From Bradyrhizobium sp. NP1 (lineage in GTDB: Bacteria > Pseudomonadota > Alphaproteobacteria > Rhizobiales > Xanthobacteraceae): a stretch of 64,000 nucleotides of DNA. Of this stretch, positions 9,050-18,277 are shown piece by piece. Numbering within the stretch: the first letter of the stretch is position 1; each line of letters begins with the position of its first letter. Position numbers and translations under genes: made by a program. Below the pieces are notes generated by a model. It did not search any database and was not told the origin of the DNA. It worked only from the letters and a program-made list of their open reading frames with translations. The stretch is from the NCBI RefSeq assembly GCF_030378205.1, contig NZ_CP127385.1:2334001-2398000 (forward strand). Direction: 5' to 3'.

Positions 9050-9256
9050 ATGAAAAAAGAATTCGAGCGAGAGTTTCCTGGGCGCGACCTGCTTCGTTTT
9101 GCGATTGCCGGTACCGGCGCAGCGGGCTTCGTGGCGGCGCTGCTCACCGCGGCAATTGTCGCCGGTATCTCCGCGGTCGCAATCCAAATCGATCGGCGAG
9201 GGGCAGGTCATCATCGGAGACTGCTTTCGTCGTCGTGGAAGAGCGCCACCGTGTGA
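9050..9256 (+). pseudogene. Possible decayed copy of the small formate-dehydrogenase-region Tat protein
   Basis: The 68-codon frame begins MKKEFEREFPGRDLLRFAIAG, matching the pattern of the small Tat-target protein at 12135 (MKERLKTIIHRRDLLRFGIA). Differences are telling: the twin arginine is GR instead of RR, the hydrophobic core is extended, and the C-terminus lacks the conserved ARYHADS...FYRVNSYP segment, ending in a serine/arginine-rich tail. I read it as a duplicated and degenerated copy in front of the quinol oxidase genes. Alternatively it is a real single-helix membrane peptide. Confidence is limited to the N-terminal resemblance. Confidence 0.4.
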
Positions 9257-9343
9257 GCAAACCGGTTGTCAGTGCGGCCCCCGTCTGAGCAGGCGCAGCA
9301 CGGACCCAGATACGGCTCCCGGGGTTGCTGAAAGAGAGGAGCC

Positions 9344-10777
9344 ATGTTCGGCCTGACCGCACTGGAACTCGCGCGGATCCAATTCGGATTCACCATATCA
9401 GCCCACATCATCTTCCCGGCGACCACCATCGGCCTTGCGAGCTATCTCGTGACGCTGGAAGGTCTGTGGTTGTGGAAGAAAGACACCACCTATCGCGACC
9501 TCTATCATTTCTGGTCGCACATCTTCGCCGTGAACTTCGCCATGGGCGTCGTTTCCGGCATCGTCATGGCCTACCAGTTCGGCACCAATTGGAGCTATTA
9601 CTCGGCCTTCGCAGGGACCATCACGGGTCCGCTGCTCAGCTACGAGGTCTTGACCGCCTTCTTCCTCGAGGCCGGATTTCTGGGCGTGATGTTGTTCGGA
9701 TGGAATAAGGTCGGGCCCGGCCTGCACTTCTACGCCACCATCATGGTCGCTATTGGGACACTCATTTCCGCAACCTGGATTCTCGCCTCCAATAGCTGGA
9801 TGCAGACACCGCAAGGCTTCGAGATCATCAATGGCCGTGTCGTACCCGTCGATTGGCTGAAGGTGATCTTCAATCCATCCTTCCCCTACCGCCTGGCGCA
9901 CATGACAGTAGCGGCCTATCTCGCCGTTGCGCTGTTCGTCGGAGCATCTGGGGCGTGGCATCTGCTCAAACGGCGCGACACGCCGGCCGTGCGCACGATG
10001 TTATCGATGGCCATGTGGATGGTGCTCATTGTTACGCCTGTGCAGATTGCCATCGGTGACCAGCACGGGCTCGTAGACCTTAAATATCAGCCCGCAAAAA
10101 TCGCCGCGGTCGAGGGCCACTGGGAGAACAAGCCTGGGGAGAGCCTGCCGCTGATCCTGTTTGGCTGGCCCGACATGGCCGGTGAGACCACACGTTATGC
10201 CCTTCAGATCCCGCATCTGGGCAGCATCGTCCTGACCCATAGCTGGACCGACCAGATTCGCGGCCTAAAGGATTTCGCCCCTGAGGACCGGCCGAACTCC
10301 ACGATCGTTTTCTGGACCTTTCGGATCATGGTCGGGCTGGGGTTCCTTATGCTGCTGCTTGGACTTTGGGGCGCATGGGCACGCTGGCACAATCAGTTGT
10401 ATCAGTCGAAGATCTTTCTGCGTTTCGCGGTGCTGATGGGCCCCGCTGGCTTGATCGCGATCGTGGCCGGATGGCTGACCACGGAGATCGGGCGCCAGCC
10501 CTGGGTGGTCTACGGCGTCATGCGGACGAAGGACGCGGTATCTAACCATTCTGCGCTCGAACTTTCGATAACGCTGTTCGTGTTCATCGTCATGTATGTA
10601 GCCGTCTTTGGTACAGGCATCAGATACATGCTGGCGCTGGTGGCGAAAGGCCCCGAGCCGCAGGGCGAACATCCACCTGAACCGGAAGGTCAAAGCGGGC
10701 GACCGGCGCGTCCTTTGTCTGCCGTTCCCGACCGCATCGATCCGGCGATCGACGTGCCGGGCGGCAGGAGGAGATAG
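9344..10777 (+). CDS. cioA: Cytochrome bd-type quinol oxidase subunit I, cyanide-insensitive (CioA) class
   Basis: A 477-residue inner-membrane subunit, behind GAGAGGAGCC, that oxidises quinol and holds the b and d haems. Residues expected as ligands are visible: His21 (ISAHIIFP), His186 (YRLAHMTV), Met329 (FRIMVGLG), and Glu101/Glu109 (SYEVLTAFFLEAGF) in the proton path. The periplasmic Q-loop is short, and the protein is shorter than E. coli CydA (~520). Both are features of the cyanide-insensitive CIO class. GWLTTEIGRQPWVVYG is the family motif. It forms an operon with cioB (2-bp gap) and the DUF2474 gene, upstream of formate dehydrogenase, whose electrons reach the same quinol pool. Confidence 0.95.
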   Translation: MFGLTALELARIQFGFTISAHIIFPATTIGLASYLVTLEGLWLWKKDTTYRDLYHFWSHIFAVNFAMGVVSGIVMAYQFGTNWSYYSAFAGTITGPLLSYEVLTAFFLEAGFLGVMLFGWNKVGPGLHFYATIMVAIGTLISATWILASNSWMQTPQGFEIINGRVVPVDWLKVIFNPSFPYRLAHMTVAAYLAVALFVGASGAWHLLKRRDTPAVRTMLSMAMWMVLIVTPVQIAIGDQHGLVDLKYQPAKIAAVEGHWENKPGESLPLILFGWPDMAGETTRYALQIPHLGSIVLTHSWTDQIRGLKDFAPEDRPNSTIVFWTFRIMVGLGFLMLLLGLWGAWARWHNQLYQSKIFLRFAVLMGPAGLIAIVAGWLTTEIGRQPWVVYGVMRTKDAVSNHSALELSITLFVFIVMYVAVFGTGIRYMLALVAKGPEPQGEHPPEPEGQSGRPARPLSAVPDRIDPAIDVPGGRRR

Positions 10778-10779
10778 CG

Positions 10780-11787
10780 ATGGGCATTGATCTTCCGGTC
10801 ATCTGGGCCGTGATTATCGGCTTTGGATTGATGATGTATGTGGTGATGGATGGTTTCGATCTCGGGATCGGCATCCTCTTTCCGTTCATCCGCGACCGGG
10901 CAGACCGCGACACCATGGTGAACACGGTTGCGCCGGTCTGGGATGGCAACGAGACCTGGCTGGTGCTGGGCGGAGCCACGCTGATGGGAGTCTTCCCGCT
11001 CGCTTATTCCGTGCTGCTGAGCGCGCTCTACATCCCAATCTTCTTCATGCTGGCAGGACTGATTTGGCGCGGCGTCGCTTTCGAATTCCGCTTCAAGGCG
11101 GACGAAGCGCACAGGCCGTTCTGGGACAAGGCCTTCGCCTGGGGCTCCTATATCGCGACGTTCTCGCAAGGCGTCGTGCTGGGCGCCTTCATCAACGGCT
11201 TCAAGGTGACTGGGGCCTCCTACGAGGGCGGCAGTTTTGACTGGCTCAGTCCATTCAGTCTCTTCACAGGCGCCGGCCTCATCGTGGCCTATGCCCTGCT
11301 CGGCTGCACCTGGCTCATCATGAAGACTGAAGGCGAACTCCAGCACCGACTCAAAGCGCTGGCGCCTCCGGTGACGCTCGTCCTTGTCGCGTCGATCGTC
11401 ATCGTGAGCGTGTGGACCCCGCTCACGCATCCGAGCATCGCGACACGGTGGTTTTCATTCCCCAACATCATCATCTTCTCGCCGGTGCCACTGCTTGTCG
11501 TCGCGACGACTTGGGTCATGATGCGCGTGCTTCGGAGCGAGACACACGCATCGCCATTCCTGCTCGCGCTCCTGCTGCTGTTCCTGGGCTATACTGGTTT
11601 GGCGATCAGCCTGTGGCCGAACATCATTCCACCGGCCATATCGATCAGGGAAGCCGCCGGGCCGCCGGAAAGCATGGGCTTCACGCTGGTCGGTGCGCTT
11701 TTCGTCATCCCCTTCATCCTCGCCTACACCGCAATGTCCTATTACGTGTTCCGCGGAAAGGTCAGAGCCGGTGAGGGGTACCACTGA
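10780..11787 (+). CDS. cioB: Cytochrome bd-type quinol oxidase subunit II (CioB/CydB)
   Basis: A 335-residue membrane subunit with about eight helices. The opening PVIWAVIIGFGLMMYVVMDG followed by FDLGIGIL is the CydB signature, and the conserved PVWDGNETWLVLGG stretch follows near residue 48. Strong ribosome binding site GGAGGAGATAGCG. It overlaps the DUF2474 start by one base (TGATG), so the three genes are translationally coupled. Together with subunit I it reduces oxygen to water without pumping, useful at low oxygen or when haem-copper oxidases are inhibited. Confidence 0.95.
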   Translation: MGIDLPVIWAVIIGFGLMMYVVMDGFDLGIGILFPFIRDRADRDTMVNTVAPVWDGNETWLVLGGATLMGVFPLAYSVLLSALYIPIFFMLAGLIWRGVAFEFRFKADEAHRPFWDKAFAWGSYIATFSQGVVLGAFINGFKVTGASYEGGSFDWLSPFSLFTGAGLIVAYALLGCTWLIMKTEGELQHRLKALAPPVTLVLVASIVIVSVWTPLTHPSIATRWFSFPNIIIFSPVPLLVVATTWVMMRVLRSETHASPFLLALLLLFLGYTGLAISLWPNIIPPAISIREAAGPPESMGFTLVGALFVIPFILAYTAMSYYVFRGKVRAGEGYH

Positions 11788-11933
11788 TGACTGCTCATCC
11801 ATCCGTCGGCGCACAGACATGGCTTCGGAGGGTCGGCTGGCTTGTTCTGATCTGGGCGGCCAGTGTGCTGGCGCTGGGCGCTGTCGCGGGATTTTTCAGA
11901 GTGCTGATGAATCTTGCCGGGCTGACCGTGTGA
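11787..11933 (+). CDS. DUF2474 family small membrane protein (CydX-like accessory)
   Basis: A 48-residue protein, MTAHPSVGAQTWLRRVGWLV at the start, with one hydrophobic helix (VLIWAASVLALGAVAGFF). The position directly after cydB in a bd oxidase operon, the size and the WLRRVGW...LIWxxS pattern fit the DUF2474 family, which replaces or parallels CydX as a small stabilising subunit. The ATG shares its A with the cioB stop codon. Too short for default gene finders. Confidence 0.8.
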   Translation: MTAHPSVGAQTWLRRVGWLVLIWAASVLALGAVAGFFRVLMNLAGLTV

Positions 11934-12134
11934 AGTTCAAAATGACTTCGCGCGCATTGCCGTGTCTCGGCATTGCGTCAGCGTTCGGAAACTCTGCATG
12001 CAGGAAATTCTACCACACTTGGGACGGCGATTGAAATACCGGTGACTGAGGAGTAGGTTGCTCACGCAAGATGGTGATCGAAGCCAGGCTGTGATGGCGG
12101 TATGGCCACGGCCTGATGTGGGAGGGCTGCCCTC

Positions 12135-12344
12135 ATGAAGGAGCGCCTGAAGACGATTATCCACCGGCGCGATTTGCTTCGCTTTGGGATTGCCAGTGCT
12201 GGAGCAGCGACCGCGAGCACCTTGGTGCTGGAGCCGGCGGCAGCCAAACCCGTCGATCTCAAAGATAAGCGCAGGGCGCGCTATCACGCCGACTCCGCCG
12301 AGGTTCAGGACTTCTACCGCGTCAACAGCTATCCCACCCGATAA
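12135..12344 (+). CDS. Small formate-dehydrogenase-region Tat-target protein
   Basis: A 69-residue protein with GGGAGG upstream. It has a twin-arginine motif HRRDLLRFG, an Ala-rich hydrophobic segment and the conserved tail KRRARYHADSAEVQDFYRVN. This matches the small protein family found just upstream of periplasmic formate dehydrogenase genes in proteobacteria (TIGR02811 type). Its role is undefined; proposed roles are assembly or Tat targeting of the dehydrogenase. It is 13 bases ahead of the alpha subunit. The frame at 9050 resembles a broken copy of it. Confidence 0.88.
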   Translation: MKERLKTIIHRRDLLRFGIASAGAATASTLVLEPAAAKPVDLKDKRRARYHADSAEVQDFYRVNSYPTR

Positions 12345-12357
12345 GGGGGAAGCCGCT

Positions 12358-15303
12358 GTGCTAACAAGAATATCCAAGGAACGTCCTGCGAAAAGGCCTG
12401 GTGATGCACCTGCACCAGGTGGCGAGTTGGGACGTCGTGCGTTTCTGATACGCTCCGGCGTTGTTGCTGGAGCGCTTGCCGCGCTCGGCACTCTTCCGCT
12501 GACCGGCGTGCGGAAGGCACAGGCCGGCCCGCCGCCGCCCCCCGGCGCGACAGTCACAACGCGCAAGAATGTTTGTACTCATTGCTCGGTCGGCTGCTCG
12601 GTGATCGCTGAGGTCGCCAACGACGTGTGGATCGGGCAGGAGCCGGACTATGACAGTCCGATCAATCGCGGCTCGCATTGCTGTAAAGGGGCCGCGGTTC
12701 GCGACGACGTGCTGAGCGAGCGCCGCCTTCGCTATCCCGTCAAGCTCGTCAATGGCGAGTGGACCCGCATCACCTGGGAGAAGGCGATCGACGAGATCGG
12801 CGACAAGATCCTCGACATTCGCCAGAAGGCTGGTCCCGACTCGGTCTACTGGCTCGGGTCAGCCAAATTCACCAATGAAGCCGCGTATCTCAATCGCAAG
12901 CTTGCGGCGTTCTGGGGCACCAACAATTCGGATCATCAAGCGCGTATCTGCCACTCCACGACCGTTACCGGCGTAGCCAATACCTGGGGCTATGGCGCGA
13001 TGACGAACAGCTATAACGACATCCGCAACGCCAAGACGATTCTGGTGATGGGCGGCAACCCGGCTGAGGCGCATCCCGTCTCGTTGCAACACATTCTGGA
13101 AGGCAAGGAGCTTAACCGTGCCAACATGATCGTTGTCGATCCGCGGATGACGCGGACCGCGGCCCATGCCACCGAATATGTAAGGGTGCGTCCGGGCACC
13201 CACATCGCCACGATCTACGGCATGCTGTGGCACATCTTCGGGAACGGCTGGGAAGACAAGGAATTCCTGAGCCAGCGCGTTTACGGCGTTGACGAGATTC
13301 GAAAGCAAGCGGCGAAATGGAATCCGAAGGAGGTCGAGCGCGTCACCGGTCTGCCTGAGGCTCAGGTCAAGCATATTGCCGAGCTGTTCGCCAAGGAGAA
13401 GCCGGCGACCCTGATCTGGGCGATGGGCCAGACCCAATTCACCACCGGGACCGCCAACGTCCGCGCCAGCTGCATTCTCCTGCTCGCTACCGGCAATGTC
13501 GGCGTCCCCGGCGCCGGGGCCAACATCTTCCGCGGCCACACCAATGTGCAGGGTGCGACCGATCTCGGTCTCGATGTGACGACGCTGCCGCTCTACTACG
13601 GCCTGGCGGAAGAAGCATGGCGGCACTGGTGCCGGGTGTGGGAAGTCGACTATGACTGGATGAAGTCGCGTTTCCCCGACAAGAAATTGATGGAAACGCC
13701 GGGTATTCCGAGCACGCGCTGGTTCGACGCGACATTGCTGCCTAAAGATCAGGTCAATCAGCCCAATCCGGTGCAGGCCATGTTCGTCATGGGACACGGC
13801 GTCAACACGATTACCCGGATGCCGGAGGCGGTGCGCGGCATCGAGAAGCTCGAGCTGCTCGTGGTTTGCGATCCCTATCCCACGGCGTGGTCGGTGCTGT
13901 CCGAGCGCAAGAACGGCACCTATCTGCTGCCCGCCTGCACGAGCTTCGAGATGGACGGCTCGCGCACGGCCTCGAACCGCTCGCTGCAATGGGGCGAGAA
14001 GATCGTCGAGCCGGTCTTCGAATCGAAGAACGACTACGACACGATGTACATGCTGGCGCGCAAGCTCGGCTTTGCCGACCTGATGTTCAAGAACATCAAG
14101 GTCGAGAACGGCAAGGTATCGGCGGAGGACATCCTGCGCGAGATCAATCGCGGCGGCTGGTCGACCGGCTATTGCGGTCAATCGCCCGAACGGCTCAAGG
14201 CGCATATGCGCAACCAGGCCAAGTTCGACCTCGTCACGATGCGGGCGCCAAAGGACGATCCTGAAGTCGGCGGTGACTACTACGGCCTGCCTTGGCCGTG
14301 CTGGGGAACGCCGGAGTTCAAGCACCCCGGAACGCCCATCCTCTACAACACCAACCTTCCGGTGAAAGAGGGCGGCGCCACATTCCGCGCCCGGTTCGGA
14401 GTTGAGCGGGTCGTCAAGCGCAAGGTGATGGAGAACGGCCAGGAGGTAGAGCGGGAAGACCATGACAACCTGCTCGCGGAGGGCTCCTATTCGGTCGGCT
14501 CGGAGATCAAGGACGGGTATCCGGAATTCACGCTTGGCGTTTTGAAGAAGCTGGGCTGGGACAAGGACCTGACGCCGCAGGAACTGGAAGTGATCCAGCG
14601 CGTCAATACCGCAAATCCTGATGCCGTATCATGGTCGCTTGACCTATCGGGCGGGATCCAGCGCGTGGCGATCGAGCACGGCTGTTCGCCTTACGGCAAC
14701 GCAAAAGCGCGCATGATCGCCTGGAATCTTCCTGATCCGATCCCGGTGCACCGAGAGCCGATCTATACGCCGCGCCCTGACCTCGTCGCGGACTATCCGA
14801 CGCTGCCGGATGCCAAGCAGTTCCGGGTGCCCAATATCGGCTTCTCCGTGCAGAAGGCTGCCGTCGACCGCGGCATCTCCAAGCAGTTTCCATTGATCCT
14901 GAGCTCGGGTCGACTGGTCGAATATGAAGGAGGCGGCGAGGAGACGCGTTCCAACAAGTGGCTCGCCGAACTGAAGCAGTACATGTTCGTCGAAATAAAT
15001 GTGGCGGATGCAGCCGAGCGGGGCATCAAGGACGGCGGCTGGGTGTGGGTTACTGGCCCGGAGAATAACTCGCGAACCAGGATGAAGGCGCTCGTTACAG
15101 AGCGCGTCGGCAAGGGCGTCGCCTGGATGCCGTTTCATTTTGCCGGCTGGTTCGAGGGCGCCGATCTGCGAGCCAAATATCCGAAGGGGGCCGATCCGAT
15201 CGTACTGGGCGAGAGCGTCAATACGCTGACAACGTATGGCTACGACCCCGCAACCGGCATGCAGGAGCCGAAGGCCACACTTTGCCAGATCAGGGCCGCC
15301 TGA
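12358..15303 (+). CDS. Formate dehydrogenase catalytic (alpha) subunit, Tat-exported molybdoenzyme
   Basis: A 981-residue DMSO-reductase-superfamily subunit started at the GTG at 12358 after AAGGGGGAAG. Twin arginines are at R26-R27 (ELGRRAFLIRSG). The 4Fe-4S ligands are C73, C76, C80 and C108 or C109 (NVCTHCSVGCSV ... GSHCCKG). The molybdenum ligand position is Cys198 in HQARICHSTTV, so this is a cysteine rather than selenocysteine enzyme and no SECIS element is needed. The following His199 is the expected proton acceptor. The C-terminal molybdopterin-dinucleotide domain runs from about residue 830. It oxidises formate to CO2 in the periplasm with the beta and gamma subunits encoded directly downstream (12-bp and 31-bp gaps). 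Confidence 0.96.
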   Translation: MLTRISKERPAKRPGDAPAPGGELGRRAFLIRSGVVAGALAALGTLPLTGVRKAQAGPPPPPGATVTTRKNVCTHCSVGCSVIAEVANDVWIGQEPDYDSPINRGSHCCKGAAVRDDVLSERRLRYPVKLVNGEWTRITWEKAIDEIGDKILDIRQKAGPDSVYWLGSAKFTNEAAYLNRKLAAFWGTNNSDHQARICHSTTVTGVANTWGYGAMTNSYNDIRNAKTILVMGGNPAEAHPVSLQHILEGKELNRANMIVVDPRMTRTAAHATEYVRVRPGTHIATIYGMLWHIFGNGWEDKEFLSQRVYGVDEIRKQAAKWNPKEVERVTGLPEAQVKHIAELFAKEKPATLIWAMGQTQFTTGTANVRASCILLLATGNVGVPGAGANIFRGHTNVQGATDLGLDVTTLPLYYGLAEEAWRHWCRVWEVDYDWMKSRFPDKKLMETPGIPSTRWFDATLLPKDQVNQPNPVQAMFVMGHGVNTITRMPEAVRGIEKLELLVVCDPYPTAWSVLSERKNGTYLLPACTSFEMDGSRTASNRSLQWGEKIVEPVFESKNDYDTMYMLARKLGFADLMFKNIKVENGKVSAEDILREINRGGWSTGYCGQSPERLKAHMRNQAKFDLVTMRAPKDDPEVGGDYYGLPWPCWGTPEFKHPGTPILYNTNLPVKEGGATFRARFGVERVVKRKVMENGQEVEREDHDNLLAEGSYSVGSEIKDGYPEFTLGVLKKLGWDKDLTPQELEVIQRVNTANPDAVSWSLDLSGGIQRVAIEHGCSPYGNAKARMIAWNLPDPIPVHREPIYTPRPDLVADYPTLPDAKQFRVPNIGFSVQKAAVDRGISKQFPLILSSGRLVEYEGGGEETRSNKWLAELKQYMFVEINVADAAERGIKDGGWVWVTGPENNSRTRMKALVTERVGKGVAWMPFHFAGWFEGADLRAKYPKGADPIVLGESVNTLTTYGYDPATGMQEPKATLCQIRAA

Positions 15304-15315
15304 GAGGAAAAATCG

Positions 15316-15918
15316 ATGGCTCGAATGAAATTCCTTTGCGACGCAGACCGCTGTATCGACTGCAACGCATGCGTCACGGCCTGCAAGAATGAGAACGAGG
15401 TACCCTGGGGTATCAATCGCCGCCGCGTGGTGACCATCAACGACGGCAAGCCGGGCGAGCGTTCAGTGTCGATGGCGTGCATGCACTGCACCGACCCGCC
15501 CTGCGCGGCAGTCTGTCCGGTGAGCTGTATCTATCCGACCGAAGACGGCGTCGTTCTCCACGACAAGGACCTGTGCATCGGTTGTGGCTATTGCTTCTAT
15601 GCCTGTCCGTTTGGCGCGCCGCAGTATCCGAAGGTGGGCAATTTCGGCTCGCGCGGCAAAATGGATAAGTGCACCTATTGCGCCGGCGGCGGCGGACCCG
15701 AAGCCCCCGGCAGTGCCGCGGAATATGCGAAGTACGGGTCAAATCGTTTCGGCGAGGGCAAGCTGCCATTGTGTGCCGAGATGTGCTCGACGAAATCTCT
15801 GCTGGCCGGGGATGGCGACATCATCGCGCAAATCTATGGAGAGCGTGTTCGCAAACGCGGTTACGGCTCGGGTGCCTGGGGCTGGGAAACGGCCTATCAC
15901 GAGGACATCAAGAGCTGA
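15316..15918 (+). CDS. Formate dehydrogenase iron-sulfur (beta) subunit
   Basis: A 200-residue ferredoxin-type electron-transfer subunit with four [4Fe-4S] motifs. Visible sets are CIDCNACVTACKNEN near residue 14, CMHCTDPPCAAVCP near 56, CIGCGYCFYACPFGAP near 90, and CTYC...CAEMCSTKSLLAG later. No signal peptide is present, consistent with co-export with the Tat-targeted alpha subunit. Strong Shine-Dalgarno GAGAGGAAA. It relays electrons from the molybdenum site to the cytochrome b subunit. Confidence 0.95.
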   Translation: MARMKFLCDADRCIDCNACVTACKNENEVPWGINRRRVVTINDGKPGERSVSMACMHCTDPPCAAVCPVSCIYPTEDGVVLHDKDLCIGCGYCFYACPFGAPQYPKVGNFGSRGKMDKCTYCAGGGGPEAPGSAAEYAKYGSNRFGEGKLPLCAEMCSTKSLLAGDGDIIAQIYGERVRKRGYGSGAWGWETAYHEDIKS

Positions 15919-15949
15919 ACGGACGGGCTGATCGAGAGGATCAGAACAG

Positions 15950-16957
15950 GTGATTGTCATGACGTTTCTCGCACGCATTCGCCTCGTGACAATCTTCCTG
16001 ATATTGATCGGCGTTGCCGCGGTACCCGTGTGCGCCCAAAAGCTTGGTCCGGACGGTGCCCCAAATCCGGATGCGAGCGTCACCAGCCAGCGCGCGCTGC
16101 TTGAGCAGGCTCCGCGGATCGAGGGGCGCATCGACATTCCCGACGTCAAAGCCAGCGTGCTGATGCAGCCCGCAGGCCGGACGTGGGACTATTTCCATGA
16201 AGTTCTTCTGCATTGGGGTGGAGCGATCGTGATCGTCGGAACGATCGCGCTCCTCGCGCTCGCGTATCTGATCATCGGGCGCATCCGCATTGCGGCAGGG
16301 CGTTCAGGCCAGAAGATCGTCCGCTTCAAGACCTTCGAGCGTTTCTCTCATTGGCTGACCGCGGTCTCCTTCGTCATCCTCGGCCTGACCGGCTTGAACA
16401 TCACCTTCGGCAAGATCCTGCTGCTGCCGCTCCTCGGCCCGGAGACCTTCTCCGATATCTCCCAGATTGCCAAATACCTGCACAATTTCACCAGCTTCGC
16501 TTTCGTGGCGGGACTGATACTGATTGCGGTGATCTTTTTCAGGGACAACCTGCTGGCGAGAGTCGATGTCGAATGGCTCAAGCAGGGTGGCGGCTTCATC
16601 AAATCCAAACACGCGCCGGCAGGACGGTTCAATCTCGGTGAGAAGATGGTCTATTGGCTGTCCTTGGCAGCCGGTATCGCGGTCTCCGCCTCGGGATTTC
16701 TGCTGCTGTTTCCTTTCTATGGCACCGACATTGCGGACATGCAGCTCGCGCAGGTCGTCCACGCCATTATCGCCATTTTGTTCATCGCGCTGATCCTGGC
16801 TCACATCTATATCGGCACGCTCGGGATGGAAGGCGCGTTCGAAGCCATGGGCTCGGGCGAAGTCGATCTCAACTGGGCGAGAGAACATCACGATCGCTGG
16901 CTTGCCGAGCAGCTCGAACGGGAAGGCGGGCGACCTTCCGCGACGCCGGCGGAATGA
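15950..16957 (+). CDS. Formate dehydrogenase cytochrome b (gamma) subunit
   Basis: A 335-residue subunit with an N-terminal signal or anchor segment ([19 protein letters not shown]), a ~60-residue periplasmic stretch, one helix near residues 85-105, then the FdnI-like dihaem cytochrome b domain. Histidines at [26 protein letters not shown] and [19 protein letters not shown] are the haem ligand candidates. I use the GTG at 15950, nine bases after GAGAGGA; an ATG at 15959 is the alternative. It anchors the enzyme and reduces quinone, linking formate to the bd oxidase upstream. Confidence 0.93.
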   Translation: MIVMTFLARIRLVTIFLILIGVAAVPVCAQKLGPDGAPNPDASVTSQRALLEQAPRIEGRIDIPDVKASVLMQPAGRTWDYFHEVLLHWGGAIVIVGTIALLALAYLIIGRIRIAAGRSGQKIVRFKTFERFSHWLTAVSFVILGLTGLNITFGKILLLPLLGPETFSDISQIAKYLHNFTSFAFVAGLILIAVIFFRDNLLARVDVEWLKQGGGFIKSKHAPAGRFNLGEKMVYWLSLAAGIAVSASGFLLLFPFYGTDIADMQLAQVVHAIIAILFIALILAHIYIGTLGMEGAFEAMGSGEVDLNWAREHHDRWLAEQLEREGGRPSATPAE

Positions 16958-17018
16958 AAGCCGGGACATCCGAGCGGCACGACTTACTGCTGCGAGTTTT
17001 TCTTCAGGGATAAACACC

Positions 17019-18245
17019 ATGGATGAAGTGACGCGACGTGCCATGCTGGCCGCAACGGCGGCCGGCGGCGTTTTGACCTTGACATCCGCGGCCAATGCGC
17101 AATCGGCTGAGCCGACGCCGCAACCGCAGCGACCCGGACATGGCGGCACTGATCCGGGACCGCGCAATCTGGCGCGTGATCGGCAAAATCCGGATCTGCT
17201 CGTTCCGCCGTCGACCGACCACGGCACGCTTCCCAACCTGCGCTTTTCATTCTCCGACGCTCATATGCGGCAGGAAACCGGCGGCTGGGCCCGTCAGGTC
17301 ACGGTTCGGGAACTCGGCGTATCCAGGGAAATGGCGGGCGTGAATATGCGCCTGAACGCCGGTAGCGTTCGCGAGATGCATTGGCACAAGGCCGCCGAAT
17401 GGGCCTACATGCTGTACGGAACGGCCCGCATCACGGCGATCGATGCTCAGGGGCGCAATTTTGTCGACGACGTCGGCGTCGGTGATCTCTGGTATTTTCC
17501 GCCAGGTGTCCCGCATTCAATTCAGGGCCTCAACCCGGACGGCTGTGAATTTCTGCTCGTGTTCGACGACGGCGATTTCGACGAAGAGAATACGTTTCTG
17601 CTGAGTGATTGGTTCAAGCACACGCCGAACGAGGTACTCTCGAAGAACTTCGGGGTTTCAGGCTCCGCTTTCGCCCATGTTCCGGATCCCAGCGAGCTCT
17701 ATATATTCAACGCCAAGGTGCCGGGCTCGGTTCAATCCGACAAGATCGCCGGGGCCACTGCGGTATCCCCGGGTTTCAGCCACAAGATGCTGGCGCAGCA
17801 GCCGATCAAGACGAAGACCGGCACGGTGCGCATTACGGACACCAGCGTCTTTCCGGTGTCGAAGACGATTTCGGCGGCGCTGGTCGAGGTTGAGCCTGGT
17901 GGGATGCGGGAGATGCATTGGCACCCCAACAGCGACGAATGGCAATATTACATTGACGGGCAGGCACGGATGGGCGTTTTTGCTGCATCGGGCCAGGCCC
18001 GCACCTTCGATTTTCAGGCCGGCGATGTCGGCTTCGTTCCCTTTGCGATGGGGCACTATGTGGAAAACACCGGTACGACGACGCTGCGTTTCCTGGAGGT
18101 TTTCAAGAGCAGCTATTATGCCGACGTCTCGCTCAATCAATGGCTGGCGCTGACGCCGCCAGAATTGGTGAAGGCTCACCTCAAACTGGACGATCAGGCC
18201 ATGGCTGCCCTGCACAAGGAGAAGTTTCCGGTCGTGCCGGGATGA
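17019..18245 (+). CDS. oxdC: Tat-exported bicupin oxalate decarboxylase
   Basis: A 408-residue bicupin converting oxalate to formate plus CO2. The start follows CAGGGA. The signal is twin-arginine ([20 protein letters not shown], cut near ANAQ). Cupin 1 manganese ligands are H121, H123, E127 and H166 with Arg118; cupin 2 ligands are H300, H302, E307 and H346 with Arg297 and Glu360. The mobile lid at 188-192 reads DEENT where B. subtilis OxdC has SENST, so the catalytic lid glutamate (Glu162 there, Glu189 here) is kept. That argues for decarboxylase rather than oxidase activity. It lies 61 bp behind formate dehydrogenase, which would consume its product in the same compartment. Confidence 0.93.
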   Translation: MDEVTRRAMLAATAAGGVLTLTSAANAQSAEPTPQPQRPGHGGTDPGPRNLARDRQNPDLLVPPSTDHGTLPNLRFSFSDAHMRQETGGWARQVTVRELGVSREMAGVNMRLNAGSVREMHWHKAAEWAYMLYGTARITAIDAQGRNFVDDVGVGDLWYFPPGVPHSIQGLNPDGCEFLLVFDDGDFDEENTFLLSDWFKHTPNEVLSKNFGVSGSAFAHVPDPSELYIFNAKVPGSVQSDKIAGATAVSPGFSHKMLAQQPIKTKTGTVRITDTSVFPVSKTISAALVEVEPGGMREMHWHPNSDEWQYYIDGQARMGVFAASGQARTFDFQAGDVGFVPFAMGHYVENTGTTTLRFLEVFKSSYYADVSLNQWLALTPPELVKAHLKLDDQAMAALHKEKFPVVPG

Positions 18246-18277
18246 TCGCCGTCGCGATGGAAAAATCGCCGGCGATC
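18244..18277. terminator. Hairpin spanning both stop codons of convergent genes
   Basis: Eight-base perfect arms GATCGCCG (18244-18251) and CGGCGATC (18270-18277) flank an 18-nt loop. The stem starts inside the oxalate decarboxylase stop codon and ends at the stop codon of the minus-strand iron-sulfur protein. A likely bidirectional terminator, without a T-run. Confidence 0.5.

Noticed and set aside
11994..12003. CTGCATGCAG palindrome upstream of the formate dehydrogenase genes
   Set aside because: A single 10-bp palindrome without a promoter or a repeat copy is not enough to call a regulatory site.
12940..12960. Selenocysteine at the formate dehydrogenase active site
   Set aside because: The codon at the molybdenum ligand position is TGC (Cys198), not TGA, and the frame is uninterrupted.
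12859..14463. Long open minus-strand frame (534 codons) opposite the formate dehydrogenase alpha gene
   Set aside because: It is fully antisense to a gene with clear catalytic motifs, is rich in Arg/His/Ala/Gly as expected from GC-rich shadow frames, and shows no domain.
17019..18245. Oxalate oxidase
   Set aside because: The lid glutamate needed for decarboxylation is kept and both cupin metal sites are intact, as in decarboxylases.
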